The translations under genes were made by a program, and so were the position numbers. The notes under the pieces are model-generated. The model was not told the DNA's origin. It worked only from the letters and a program-made list of their open reading frames with translations, and did no database searches. Positions 8,763 to 18,893 of a DNA stretch of 26,882 bases are shown here, piece by piece (position 1 is the first letter of the stretch; each line of letters begins with the position of its first letter). Source of the stretch: Phaeoceros laevis (Eukaryota; Anthocerotophyta; Anthocerotopsida; Notothyladales); NCBI GenBank assembly GCA_049999765.1, contig JBNGIQ010009156.1, forward strand, positions 1-26,882. Direction: 5' to 3'.

Positions 8763-9288
8763 CAAATGCCCTGACCTTTCTCCTTTTTAGAAAAATGGTC
8801 AATTGCACTTGTAACAAGGTCCGAGCCTCCCAATCTCGTGCAAAGGCCATAGCTTGTGCACATGATCTTGAAAAGTAACTCCCAAAAACATGTTATATAT
8901 AGGAGGTTCTAAGGATTGAAGTATACTGAATTTTCCTCTAAACAACTAAATATAATCTTGTGATATATTTTTCATTCACATATTTGCAACAACTTTATTT
9001 GGGCACTCTAGACATTCAGTGTCATTCACTAAGAGGTGGAAAGTTGAAAACCTCTTCATCTTATAAATATCCTAGCCCTAATGAAATTAAATGAATCATG
9101 GACATCAAAATGAGTTGTTCTTTTCAATAAATTTACAAACATCTCTACGAAGAATGACCACAATGAGTCATTCTTTTCCATTTACAAACATCTCTACAAA
9201 GAATGACCCTAAACCCAACAATACCATGTGCAAATTTTTAAACATAGCTTAGTGACAAAAAAATATATATATACTGATTATATCTACT
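8763..9288. other. AT-rich 3' flank of GH17 gene with short tandem repeat
   Basis: At about 8870 the composition shifts from balanced to strongly AT-rich, and it stays so through the GH17 gene. A ~50-bp unit is present twice (9110-9162 and 9163-9208) with the shared core TTTACAAACATCTCTAC followed by AAGAATGACC. No gene was seen. Confidence 0.5.
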
Positions 9289-10448
9289 CTAAGCTTGAAT
9301 CTTAAGAGGATATTTGGGTACACCATATGCATCTGCTAAACCCCAGTAAGGTTCAAACCAACCAGGTAAAGTTGACTTCAAGTCTTCATCTACTAGGCCA
9401 AACAAGTATATATCTAGCGACAAATTGGGACATAAAGGAGTGCCAACCCCACTTTGCACAAAATCAATAAGCCCTTGATTAAATCTTTGCGCATTTTCCA
9501 CATTGGCTTCTTTAAAACCAGCGGTTGGCCAACCAATTTCTCCAACAATTATTGGTAAGTTGAGACCTAGTCCTTCACGTGCAAAACTAGATAATAACAA
9601 ATCAACTTGAGCTTCAAGTGCATTATGATATACTTTAGATCCATCCACGAGATTGTAGTTGCCGCCAGGAAATGCATATTCAAGGGGAAAACCACCATCT
9701 TGGTAAGTTGCTATGAACGGATACAAATTTATTGTGAATGCTCCGCCAATTGTCTCCAAAATTTCGATAAGTGTTCTCATAAGAACTTTAATATCTGGAC
9801 GAAATTGTCCTTCCGATGGTAGATTACCCCACAAAACGTCGCCATTAAGGGGTGTAGTAAGTCTAACTTTGTCCTCCAATTGAACGGCCCTTAAAGCCTT
9901 ATAAATTTTTACCATTGCAGGTAAAACAAAAGGTATAAAAGTATCCCCATACTCTCTAAGAAATGGTTCATTTCCAATCGCCACATATCTGTTTATAAAA
10001 ATCGTTTATGAAATTAGAATCAAAATTACTAAGGTTTAGAACCTGATTAATTAAATAACATATGTAAAATAAAATTTATCAGCAAAGAAAGTACTTACTT
10101 AATATTTGCTCCCGCATTGACGAAGGGCACAATATGCTCTTCTACCCAATCGTGCGCTGAACTAGAGTCTTCTGCAAGCTTGGATAACAAGCCATTTTCA
10201 CACGCGACCATAACTTCTAGATCTGGATGATTTGTTAATTCACGTAAAGCCTCCGCATCAGGTCCGAAAAACTTCACCATTTGAAATCCATAAGACTTTA
10301 TTAGCGAAACACCAGCTTGTGCATTCAGACGGCGAGATGTAATCATGCCCCAATTTACTCCAAATCTTGCTTCGGTGCCGCTAAATCCACTTGCAATCAG
10401 TAAAATAGCTATAACTAGAAGAGTCGTGATCTTGTGACAGGTTGTCAT
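9289..10448 (-). CDS. Secreted GH17 glucan endo-1,3-beta-glucosidase, left copy
   Basis: Two exons, 10448-10099 and 9988-9289, are joined over a 110-base GTAAGT...ACAG intron in phase 2 and give 349 residues. The ATG at 10448 is chosen because a signal peptide follows directly (TTLLVIAILLIASGFSG, cleavage near TEA|RFG). The mature start RFGVNWG, the acid/base Glu in YVAIGNEP (first codons of exon 2), LYPF, and the nucleophile Glu in IIVGEIGWPTAG are GH17 landmarks. The family hydrolyses callose and other beta-1,3-glucans in the cell wall or apoplast. The normally small residue after the catalytic Glu is Ile here. The protein stops at PKYPLKIQA, with no X8 domain or GPI tail. The gene is far more AT-rich than its neighbours. 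A second copy lies inverted at 26127. Confidence 0.88.
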
Positions 10449-11107
10449 TTTGATGGTATGGTAATAAAAAAGAAGAATCACACGGTGATGAGAAAGCCGG
10501 GACTTCACACGCAAAGTCCGAGTAGAACGTGATGGATTGACTCACACCAAAGGAGCACATAAAAATAAATTGGAGAGCAGTGAGCACCACTTTAAACTGT
10601 GCTAGTCCTATATTTAGAAGCTAATGCTATCTTTACGGGCTAGTGCTAGTGACATGGAGGGTGCATAATTAGGCATAATGCCTTTTTTGGAACTTCAAAG
10701 AGCAAGAAGCTACCCAAGTTTGGGGAAACCTGCTTCCACTAATTGGTAGTCACCAGAATATTGGGGACCTCATGATCATGGCACGTCGTTTGAGTAGCAT
10801 AGGAGTAGGCCAAAGGTGCTCCAGTTTCTGTAACAAGTGCTGCAGCAAGAAGTCCGTATAGGGTCGGATTTGGCCGCCCTAATTCGTGTGGGACTGTGGG
10901 TATAAGTTACACTCGATAGAGCAGAGTGCAGTCCAGTTGGCAGTAGTTGTAGTAGTCTGCTTTTCGTGTTTGGCCCACTCCAGATGGGAATTGAAGACAT
11001 CCAGAGAGTTGAGCAGGAAACTTGCGTAGGATCCGGATGTCCTCATTGTGCCACCTGCAACCTAGCTCCTATCATCTTAAATCTGCCTTGGGATCCCCAG
11101 GACTTAC
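10449..11107. other. Promoter side of left GH17 gene and downstream flank of Roc-COR remnant
   Basis: There is no recognisable gene. The stretch is duplicated without visible change in the right arm up to 11068. A 74-residue minus-strand frame (10776-11000) exists unchanged in both arms, but resembles nothing known and probably reflects the shared DNA. Confidence 0.5.
10608..10616 (-). promoter_or_regulatory. Possible TATA box of left GH17 gene
   Basis: TAAATATAG on the minus strand lies about 160 bases before the GH17 ATG. An identical element lies at 25959-25967 in the right arm. Position and sequence fit a TATA box, but AT-rich DNA makes chance matches common. Confidence 0.3.
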
Positions 11108-11875
11108 CTCGTAGCATAAGTCCAAGAGCATCAAGAGATGAATGAGCTGATCCGGTTGCACACCCATTTTTGAGTCCATGCCTGGAACACTTTCCAGGGC
11201 CTTCTCCAACAAGCTGCTAAGAGTTGTCTCTTGTTGATGAATTCTGGGTTCCTGGCTCGTATCTTGGTGGCTTACCCTGAGAAGAAAAGGGGTCCACGAG
11301 ATGTCCAAGAACTCCATGCCCCAACCACCTAGGGTTCGTAATGATGACGTCCAGCTCGTCGTGATATATCACCTCTCCTACATCCTGCAAGTAAGCGGCT
11401 ACTGGTTTGCACCCGTCTCCTTCGTAAGGAATATCCGCTGCCCGGGACAGAGACTTGCACATGTCTGCAAACTCCGCTGTAGACATGATCGGACTGGGTA
11501 AACCATCCAAGTGTTTGGTAACCTGACTACATACCTCAGGCTCAGCTTCAAGACCGGGCAGCAAGCTCTTGCTCTTGAGTGACTCCTGGATCTCTTGCAC
11601 CCACTTGTTGAGGCCATCATCCTCCACATCCCGGGCATTCACAATGCATGGGTACTGCTGTAGAGTAATCAAGTCGCGGAACTGGTCTTCCAAGCGGGAG
11701 ACAACATTCTCAGCACCAGACAGCACGAAACCTCGTCCTTGTGCGTGCTGTAAGCGGCTAGTCTGTCCCTGTTGGTGATTACCACCACCACCCTAGGTTT
11801 GCCTCCCGAGCCTGGCTTGGTGTTGGAGGCAATGAATCTGAGCCAATACAACACCTCTTCTTCAAAGCGCTTCAT
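11108..11875 (-). pseudogene. Roc-COR (TORNADO1/Roco-like) fragment, left copy
   Basis: Minus-strand frames read FEEEVLYWLRFIASNTKPGS and VVVVITNRDRL (end of a Roc GTPase domain), then, after a frame change near 11720, a long stretch ending YLQDVGEVIYHDELDVIIT and NPRWLGHGVLGHLVDPF (start of a COR domain). A GTAAGC donor follows, and a further exon LLEKALESVPGMDSK... ends at a GTAAGT donor at 11107. Roco proteins are large LRR-Roc-COR GTPases; in plants the known member is TORNADO1. The LRR part, the GTP-binding P loop and the rest of COR are missing, and the frame break is shared with the right copy, so this was already broken before duplication (unless that break is a tiny intron). Confidence 0.65.
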
Positions 11876-13129
11876 CTCGTCTTCACCTCACCTGATGTAG
11901 GAACCGTTTCGTTCTTGTTATCACAGGTTTGTTCTTTCAGGAAGGCAGTGCGACGTTAAGCTTCCGCCCACACAGTTGCTAATTTATGGCATGTGCTGAT
12001 TAGTACACGCGTTGGGTGCAGGAGCCGAAGCACCCTCCATGCTGTAACCACGTTGGACAGACATACGGCACTGCGAGGTCATTGATCGCAATTGTGGAAA
12101 AAGGAAATTAGGTGAACCTTCCGCAATCTGTGTATATGTTGCAACCGTGCAACTGCCCGAGTTACGTAATCAGTGTCTTTGAAGCTCTTTCTACGTATGT
12201 GTTTGACACATCGTCATGTCGCAGAATGGTTTCTTGGAATGCATGATTTCAGGATATGCTCAGCGAAAGGAGCATGAGAAAGCTTAAGAGCCCTAAAGGC
12301 AAGCTGCAGCAAGGCAACCGTGTTCAGTTGGATTGTGTAAATTGCACGATACTGTACAGTATGCCTGGAGAAACTGGTAGTCCTGGCCATCCGTAAGGCA
12401 ACCCCGATTACAAGAACATCTGATGTCAGATGTTCTTGTTCTCGGGATTCACTCAAAAAATCGCAAGTACGCATTTTACTGCCAGTGGGCTGTCAGCTAG
12501 CTCCAAACTCCAAAGCTGAGGACAAAGTTCTGGAGCTCCATATGCACCACGCAAGCTCCCTAGAGATAGATAGCACATAGGCTCTCTTAGTCACACATTA
12601 ATATTGTGCGTGTAAGTGCTAGGTAAAACTCCTGAACTTGTGGTGTCATTCTGGCACTTTCCACATCGTTCTGTGCATGATGAATTTTACATTTGAGATT
12701 GCAAACCCTAAACCAATCTGATCAGTGATTGCATGGCATAGACGAGAACTGCAGATTTCAAAGTTCTTTCAAGCAATAAATCGAAGACCTGCTGCGAAGC
12801 AAACATGTGCATACATGTTCGAATTCACTAGTGCAGCTCCCACAACCACATCAGCTTGCATCCTCATTCCTAAATCTCTAATCATAAGTGGACCTGATTT
12901 TTGAGATGTACGCCTGCTACAGTCGTTGCCTTGATCTCACGTTCAGATCTGAATCAGATCGAGGGCCAACATACAATGCACAACCCTCAAAAATCCTTCC
13001 AGAAACGAATATCATGCACACTGCACATATTTTATGTGGGGGTGCGCCCTTCCCAAACTCCCAAACAAGTTGCCTTATTCGTACTGCTCTCATTGCACTG
13101 CACGACGTTTAGGTGACCACCCTTTTCAC
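11876..13129. other. Non-coding inner part of left arm
   Basis: No gene was seen; the short frames here have no family match and most are not conserved between the arms. It pairs with 23436-24689 at several percent divergence with small indels, e.g. ~10 extra bases in the right arm next to CGACGAAGAGGA at ~23640. It includes the palindrome at 12410-12439. Confidence 0.55.
12410..12439. repeat. Palindrome with 14-bp arms
   Basis: ACAAGAACATCTGA and its exact reverse complement are separated by two bases (TG). The wider flanks AACCCCGATT and CTCGGGATT also pair imperfectly. In the right arm the corresponding site (24140-24162) has lost the centre and keeps 9-bp arms around ACAGA. Confidence 0.85.
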
Positions 13130-13459
13130 GACTAGACGGGGTATATCCGAGGACGATCCCGGTTGTAGCTCCTTTTCTGACTAGGGTCAAGCAGCAGACC
13201 TGACCTAGTCCTTCTTTCGTGTAGAATCTGCCCTCCTGACTTGGTCACGCTGGTCTAGTCATTTTCCAATGGCACCTAACAATCTGTCCTCCGCTGCTAG
13301 CACAGGGTGCGGAGGCTGGGGATCGAGCGGATCTCCAGCAGTACTAGTAGAGGGTTGGCAAGGAAGGAGATGCCGCCAGCAAGGAGACCAAGTTCTTGCC
13401 AGCATCACCTGGAAGTGTGAACCCCCGGGGTAGGGTCACAGCTGGGGTTGCAGATCGAT
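13130..13459. other. 5' flank of DUF2921 gene
   Basis: It starts exactly at the inner border of the left repeat arm. It carries GACTAG at 13130 and 13179 and its inverse CTAGTC at 13205 and 13255, the middle two forming an imperfect GACTAGGGTC/GACCTAGTC inverted pair. No clear TATA box was seen. Confidence 0.4.
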
Positions 13460-16400
13460 ATGGCGATGGCGCAAGCCCTGCTTGGGGCTCCTTGTCAGGC
13501 TGCGGTGCTTCTGGTGCTGCTGCTTTTGGTGAGTGCAGGACAGCTAAGAGGATTGCGAGCAGCTTCATATTGCAAGGCAAAGCTTGCGGAGGAGGGGTTT
13601 GGGTTGGAGGATTCATCCTGGGCAGATCCCGTGCAGACAATGGACCTGAGGGCCGAGCTTGCTGAGCTGCTGGATAAGAATGGTGTGTGGACAGGGGATT
13701 ACTTTCAACGAGATGAACCCTCGAGAGGAAGATTATTCCCCTTCCTGGTTAAAGGTGGCAGCGAGGGCCCGGCGCTTTTGAACGGAGTTGGATCAAATGC
13801 CTCTCTGGCTTTCAGGAACGGCAATGCAACATTTCTGGTGCTTGGTTTGTCTCTGCCCAAATCCTTAAACCCCTCCGGCCTGAGAGGTGTGTACGAGTTG
13901 CCTCAAGCAGAGGTGACGTTCTATGTTAAGAAGGCTGGTTTTTTCGATAATGATGATGAGTTGACGCCACCAAGATGGCGTGCTTCTGCGAGCTACTTGA
14001 TGCCTTCCCGCCCAAAGAAGCAAAGGCGCTGCGCCGACCAAGCCTCTGGCAACGCAGATGACTATTTGTCCGAGGCACATTTGGTGTGCTTGGAGTTGTG
14101 TCGCTCGGATAGGTTCACTGGGGGTGATGACTGTCATGATCAAGACTTAATGGGGGTAAGCCTGACCTTGCCTGCCGGCCGGGATGCTCATTTCCTGTCC
14201 GCCAAGGGAACGATGGAGAGCCTGCGGTTGGAAGGGGATTCCTTGCGTTTCCAACCAACTGCCCTCACGACGTGGGGATGGGAAGGCAAGTACAAGTACA
14301 GCCTGTTGCATGAGGTTGCAAGCTGGTGCCCAGCTGTTGATAGCAGTGGAGTGGTGGGAGCGTCTGAAAGGTATACTGGTTACCCAGGTTCATGTCATGT
14401 GGGCATGGGCATTACTGACACCTTGTCTAGAGGACGTCTAGGAAGGCCGAACGTGCGCCTGTTTAAGGGATGGGCAAGTCCTAGGAGGTGGCAACCGCCA
14501 GCATGGAAGGTGCCCATGCACGCGACATTGAGCCCGACTTGCCGTCAAGGAACAGGTTCCTACCTGGAGTGTGGACCCTTTGCTGGCCTTTCCATTGTCA
14601 GCACGGTGGTGTTGGAGAAGCACAGGTTTGAGTGCTCTGCTGGACGTTTTTCTGCCAGCTTTGTTATCACTGCTACAAAGCCTCAACCCTCCTCTTGGGA
14701 GCAAGGAGGCCTGAGTGACGGTGATTGGAATGAAACTAAGCCCGAGGATATCCTCTTCGAATTCGCTGCAGAGGGCTTGGTGGATGTTAGTGGTACGAGT
14801 TTGTGTATGGTGGCTTGCTGGAAGAGGCCGAGACAGGACCCGGATTCTGCCGAAATCTGTGAAGACTGCAGGATCGGAATCAAGCTCCAGGTACCTGGCA
14901 GCAACCTCACCATCCTCGACCGTAATACTGTAACGGTGACGTTACGCAGTCTGAGGATGGAGACCGATCCTTTCTTCTTCAAAGCTCTCACGTTCCGAGG
15001 ACACCTGGATATGGAAAATGATGACGTCAATGTAGCTGCAGTTGCAAGTACGTATGAGTACACCAAAGATGATCTTGCAGCTCTGCAGTGCGATGACAAT
15101 GTGCCGGATGGTCCATGGCCAGTAGAGAATAATATGTCGTTTGCGGGGTACGATGATTGGACAACCTTCGAAGCTGAAATCTACTCAGATCATAGACCAA
15201 AAAATGATGAGGAGCGGTGGAACGTAACGACCGCAAGAATCCAAGTGAAGCGACTCGACCCGTACGTTGTCAACGGTGGAACAAGGAGGTGCCTTCACAG
15301 CGTTTCTGGTTCGGATTGTGTGGCTTATCGTGTGGCAGTATATTGGGGGACTCTGTCTACTAGGGGCGATTGGTATATGGAGGCAGAGGGAACATACGAT
15401 CCTGTACAACGTAGACTATGCTTGATTGCCTGCAGGAGCGTCTTGCCATTGTTGGTGGGGGAAAAGAATGTGACAGGACTAGAAGGCGAGACTTCCAAGG
15501 ACTGCCAAATGTCCCTCACTGCTGTTCTCACCAGCTACAGAACTGAGTCGGGCAGGGGGATAAATGGCACCTTCAGAAGTCTGCGAAATGCGAGTGATCC
15601 CCTGTACTTCAAGCCTATGGTGTTCCAACCATCCTACTTCTCAAAGGAGGATGCTGCCGCAAGTTTATGGGTGCAAGATATAGAGGGACTCGAGAGCTTG
15701 GTGGCCATTTCTATGAGTATCCTATGCATTTGGGTGCAACAACGCCACAGTCATCGGAGGCCGAAATTCGTGCCATACCTATCGCTCACAATGCTGTGCA
15801 CCCTCACTGCTGGTTATGCCATCCCTCTGCTGCTACAATCCGATGTGTTCATTTTTCTCCACGGAGCTAACAGCGAAAATGGACTTTCTCATTGGAATAC
15901 GGCCGAGCTGGAGATGGTTCTTCGTGGACTCGCCATGTTGGCCGTGCTCCTCCTACTGCGCCTCATCTGGAGAGTTTCAAATGCGCAGAAATTAGGGGAG
16001 GAAACACAGGCAACGTGGAATGAGGCCAAGGTCCTCCTGATTTCTGTGCCAATCTACCTTCTGGGCTGGATGATAGCCTCGAATTTACAAGTGACTCCCC
16101 CAAACTTATATTTCGAGATGTCCCCCTCAAGCCCACCAGGTCCTCTGCTTGCCCGGTTCACAAGGCACGATCTGAAGAAGTGCGTGGGGCTCATCCTGGA
16201 TTGGTTCCTGCTGCCACAAGTTGTGGCCAATGTGGTGTGGAATGTTGGCCCAGTGCAGCCCGTCTCTCACGTGTTCTACTGGGGGCTCACATTTGGAAGG
16301 TCCTTCCTACATGTGCATGACGTCTGGAGGAACCGCGAAATGGTGTTCCCACTTGCTGGATTTCAGGAAATGTTTGCCAGTTCCAGCTGGAACTTCCTCT

Positions 16401-16564
16401 TTTTGTCCTGGAACATTATGACCTTGGGCATTAGCGTCATCTTCGCAATGGTGGTGTTCCTTCAACAGCGTTGGGGTGGTCGATGGTTCTGCTGCAGGTC
16501 ACCTCCCACAGATTCCGAGATGGAGCTGTCCGAAAGCTGCAAGCCCTTGGGCCTATCCCCATAG
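13460..16564 (+). CDS. DUF2921 multi-pass membrane protein
   Basis: A single uninterrupted exon of 1034 residues, started at ATG 13460; the frame is open slightly further 5' but without another ATG. A hydrophobic signal or anchor lies at residues ~8-28 (AAVLLVLLLLVSAG). A long extracytoplasmic-type region with many Cys and N-glycosylation sites follows. It holds two family signatures: AEGLVDVSGTSLCMVACW (~436) and AEGTYDPVQRRLCLIACRS (~642). From ~745 to ~1020 there are six or seven membrane segments, including TAGYAIPLLLQSDVF, VPIYLLGWMIASNL and LPQVVANVVWNVG, typical of plant DUF2921. Length fits the family (~1000-1100). The biochemical function is not established to my knowledge; the topology suggests an endomembrane or plasma-membrane protein. 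It ends with a short Cys-containing cytosolic tail. Confidence 0.85.
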   Translation: MAMAQALLGAPCQAAVLLVLLLLVSAGQLRGLRAASYCKAKLAEEGFGLEDSSWADPVQTMDLRAELAELLDKNGVWTGDYFQRDEPSRGRLFPFLVKGGSEGPALLNGVGSNASLAFRNGNATFLVLGLSLPKSLNPSGLRGVYELPQAEVTFYVKKAGFFDNDDELTPPRWRASASYLMPSRPKKQRRCADQASGNADDYLSEAHLVCLELCRSDRFTGGDDCHDQDLMGVSLTLPAGRDAHFLSAKGTMESLRLEGDSLRFQPTALTTWGWEGKYKYSLLHEVASWCPAVDSSGVVGASERYTGYPGSCHVGMGITDTLSRGRLGRPNVRLFKGWASPRRWQPPAWKVPMHATLSPTCRQGTGSYLECGPFAGLSIVSTVVLEKHRFECSAGRFSASFVITATKPQPSSWEQGGLSDGDWNETKPEDILFEFAAEGLVDVSGTSLCMVACWKRPRQDPDSAEICEDCRIGIKLQVPGSNLTILDRNTVTVTLRSLRMETDPFFFKALTFRGHLDMENDDVNVAAVASTYEYTKDDLAALQCDDNVPDGPWPVENNMSFAGYDDWTTFEAEIYSDHRPKNDEERWNVTTARIQVKRLDPYVVNGGTRRCLHSVSGSDCVAYRVAVYWGTLSTRGDWYMEAEGTYDPVQRRLCLIACRSVLPLLVGEKNVTGLEGETSKDCQMSLTAVLTSYRTESGRGINGTFRSLRNASDPLYFKPMVFQPSYFSKEDAAASLWVQDIEGLESLVAISMSILCIWVQQRHSHRRPKFVPYLSLTMLCTLTAGYAIPLLLQSDVFIFLHGANSENGLSHWNTAELEMVLRGLAMLAVLLLLRLIWRVSNAQKLGEETQATWNEAKVLLISVPIYLLGWMIASNLQVTPPNLYFEMSPSSPPGPLLARFTRHDLKKCVGLILDWFLLPQVVANVVWNVGPVQPVSHVFYWGLTFGRSFLHVHDVWRNREMVFPLAGFQEMFASSSWNFLFLSWNIMTLGISVIFAMVVFLQQRWGGRWFCCRSPPTDSEMELSESCKPLGLSP

Positions 16565-17942
16565 CCGCAAACCGTCCTTGTCTTGGATTAGCCCCAATGT
16601 ACACTTTTAGCTGGATACTATATCGTTTCCAGCTACATGTATATATCACGAGGAGGTCCATTTCTTGTGTGCTCACTCATTTTGGCTGAGGTTCAGATGC
16701 AGGTTCAATAGCTCAGACTCTGAACTATTCACACGCTCCACTTACAAAGCTACGTGAAGCCTTTAATGCAGCAAGCAGTCATTCTACAACCTGTAAGTGC
16801 AGCTGCCTGCCCTGTTGTAGAGCAACAGCATTTGCAACCCTAAAAGCCTTGGGGAGGCAAGCATATGCAACACTGATTGCTAAAACCCGGCTTCCTACTC
16901 CATTCTTGCATACAACGTGAGCGCCTCTTGACCAGCTCATGCTCAGTATACCAAATTATCATGCAATTCCATGTAACCGCATCCCTTCTGGCCATACTGT
17001 CAAACACCATGCGTGCATCGGCTAATTGTGCCTCTGGCCGGGGTTTAGCCTGCTACTGTCCTTGCTATACACACAGTACAAATGTCTGGAGCGTCTACAG
17101 GTTCAGCTTGTTGCAACACATGAGCTCCTTGCCAGTTTTCTATTTATCTAGAACAACCAGCAGGTTCAGAGCTTACCTGCGGCTGTGTCATTCATCAACT
17201 GGACTACCTGGGAAATCTGGTTGCTGGCAGTGGGGCTCCATGACTGTGGAGTACCATTCCAAAACATGCACTGGGATACCATCGTAATAGCAAACCCTAG
17301 ACGCATTGAGATGCAGTCCTGCATCAATTGTTGGGCTGGATGGAAACCTTTATTTTCTTCTGTCTGAATGCTGGTCCTACCTCAAGATATTGAACTGCTG
17401 TGGAATGCCCATAGCCAGCTCCCATGGAGTTCTAAGTGGTGCGTCATGCACCTCTCAGGATATGTCCAGCACGGACTTAGACAGGACATGACACCATGTC
17501 CACAGGAGGTAAAAAAGCGGTGCACCTTAGTGGGCAAAGGACGAGGAGAAAGGTCAGCCAGGGGCCTCCCGGGTGCATGAAAGCACGAGGAATTTTGAGA
17601 CGAGCTGAAAGGCATGTACAGAGAAATGCTCATTTGCACTTGTAACAGCTTGAAGGTCCCCTTCTACCTGCACAAGGACTTTTGCCGTGCATGTAGTAGT
17701 TTTTGGCAAACGTGCCAAATTCTTTCGTAGTCAGCACCAATTCAGCGATGCTTCAATCTAATCTAAAAATGAAATATGCCTGGCTTACCTCCACGGAGGT
17801 ACCCAACTGCACATATACCCCATAGCGCTACCGTCTGGTAAAGGGCGCGTCTACATATAAGTAATCCTCCTTACTGACAGTGAGATTTGACGCATTCCTT
17901 GCGGACAGACTGTCTAACACCTGGCGCGTATCTTTCTCTGGC
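16565..17942. other. Intergenic stretch
   Basis: Only short frames without family resemblance are present. Words near 17606-17690 (GCACTTGTAACA... and CCTGCACAAGG) resemble the flank of the dispersed repeat at 8800-8840, so part of this is probably the same repeat family. No RNA gene was recognised. Confidence 0.4.
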
Positions 17943-18072
17943 ATCTGGGTCATGGCCGTCCCTTCCTGGGCATGATCGGCAAGCATCGCATTCCCAGACT
18001 GTGGTTTTTGCAACTTATCTGGGGAAAGGCCATCCCTTCCGGGGCATGGCCTGCAAGCATGGCAATTGCGTA
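17943..18072. repeat. Dispersed ~70-bp repeat, tandem copies 2 and 3
   Basis: Copies lie at 17943-18011 and 18018-18072, both beginning ATCTGGG and containing GGCC(G/A)TCCCTTCC and GCAAGCAT. Copy 2 ends CTGTGGTTTTTGC as copy 1 does at 8693-8762. They lie head to tail with a 6-base spacer. Confidence 0.75.
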
Positions 18073-18510
18073 GGCTTTTCTTGTCCGTTGTGATTTGTGC
18101 CAGCTTGAAGTCGTGAAGCCGTGTGTATAGGGACATTAATCTTTCAAGGCATGGGCATGACGTGATGCCATCTTAGCTGAGAAGCCTCGGAATTGACGTG
18201 GTAAAGAATCGAATGCCTAGCAACCTCACGACTCCAGCCCAACAAAAAAGGCACAAATCGCGGCAAAATGCCATTTTTCGTGTGCAATTTCAGCTGCTTG
18301 GACCTCATGAAGGAGCATTTTCAAGATTTCCAAGTCAATGAACAGAATTCGAAGGCTTTAAATTTTGAACTTTACTCCTACACCATGCCCAGTATTCGAC
18401 ACTATTGCGACTCCTAGTCATAGAGGGTCTTCTCCGACCAGCGCCTTCTTCCTCACCTCCAAGCCAAAGCGGGAAGAAAAACAAAACTAAACTAAAAAGG
18501 GGAAGAAAAT
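18073..18510. other. Intergenic stretch
   Basis: No gene or recognisable element was seen. It is AT-rich towards 18480-18510, where a run of AAAACTAAACTAAAAAGG precedes the 5S-like sequence. Confidence 0.4.
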
Positions 18511-18620
18511 GGGTGCAGCATCGGAGACTTCTAGGAGATCACCCATCCCAGTACTGATCCGACCCGAGGGCGCTTTTAGCTTGCGATTACCAGCACCAAG
18601 TGACCATAGCTGCGAGCACC
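18511..18620 (-). pseudogene. Degenerate 5S rRNA-like sequence
   Basis: On the minus strand the 3' part reads AGTACTGGGATGGGTGATCT, then CCTAGAAGTC, then GCTGCACCC, close to the plant 5S end (AGTACTAGGATGGGTGACCT, then CCTGGGAAGTCC, then GTTGCACCC). The preceding AAAAGCGCCCTCGGG matches the internal control region (TTAAGCGTGCTTGGG) imperfectly. The 5' ~50 bases are only weakly alignable. TTTT follows the 3' end, as in Pol III termination. It is too diverged for a working ribosomal 5S gene, and looks like a pseudogene, a 5S-derived retroelement piece, or a 5S mimic. Confidence 0.6.
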
Positions 18621-18893
18621 AGCTTGAAGCACTAGTTCTATATTTCTGGGTGAAACGTCGCATGGCATGCCTCCCGAGATACGCTCGAGGTCTTATTATT
18701 GGAACAAATAGTCCTGAAGACTGCCCTCTCAAATCCGGATGATGGGTGCGCTCTTCTAGTGTACAAACATAGCCACACTACAGCACTTGGTGATTCAACA
18801 CCTACTCGCCAGTATCAATCGGAGCATCTGGACTACTAAAAATGAATGTGTAGAGCTAGCTATCGTCAAATGGTATAAAACTAGCTAGACTAG
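18621..18893. other. Intergenic, 3' flank of Lys/Glu-rich gene
   Basis: Short stretch without a gene. It contains clustered CTAGCTAG words near 18855-18896 just beyond the stop codon of the minus-strand gene. Confidence 0.4.

Larger units (their letters stand above)
9693..13129. repeat. Left arm of large inverted repeat
   Basis: This arm matches the reverse complement of 23436-26882. Paired coordinates sum to 36575 over the outer part (9693 with 26882) and to 36565 at the inner end (13129 with 23436), so net indels are only ~10 bases. The outer ~1.38 kb (9693-11068) shows no difference in the stretches compared, including the GH17 intron. The inner part is clearly diverged. The arm may extend left of 9693 because the right arm is cut by the window end. 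Confidence 0.95.

Noticed and set aside
13396-13665. Gly/Ala-rich ORF overlapping the DUF2921 start
   Set aside because: Different frame from the well-supported membrane protein and no family resemblance.
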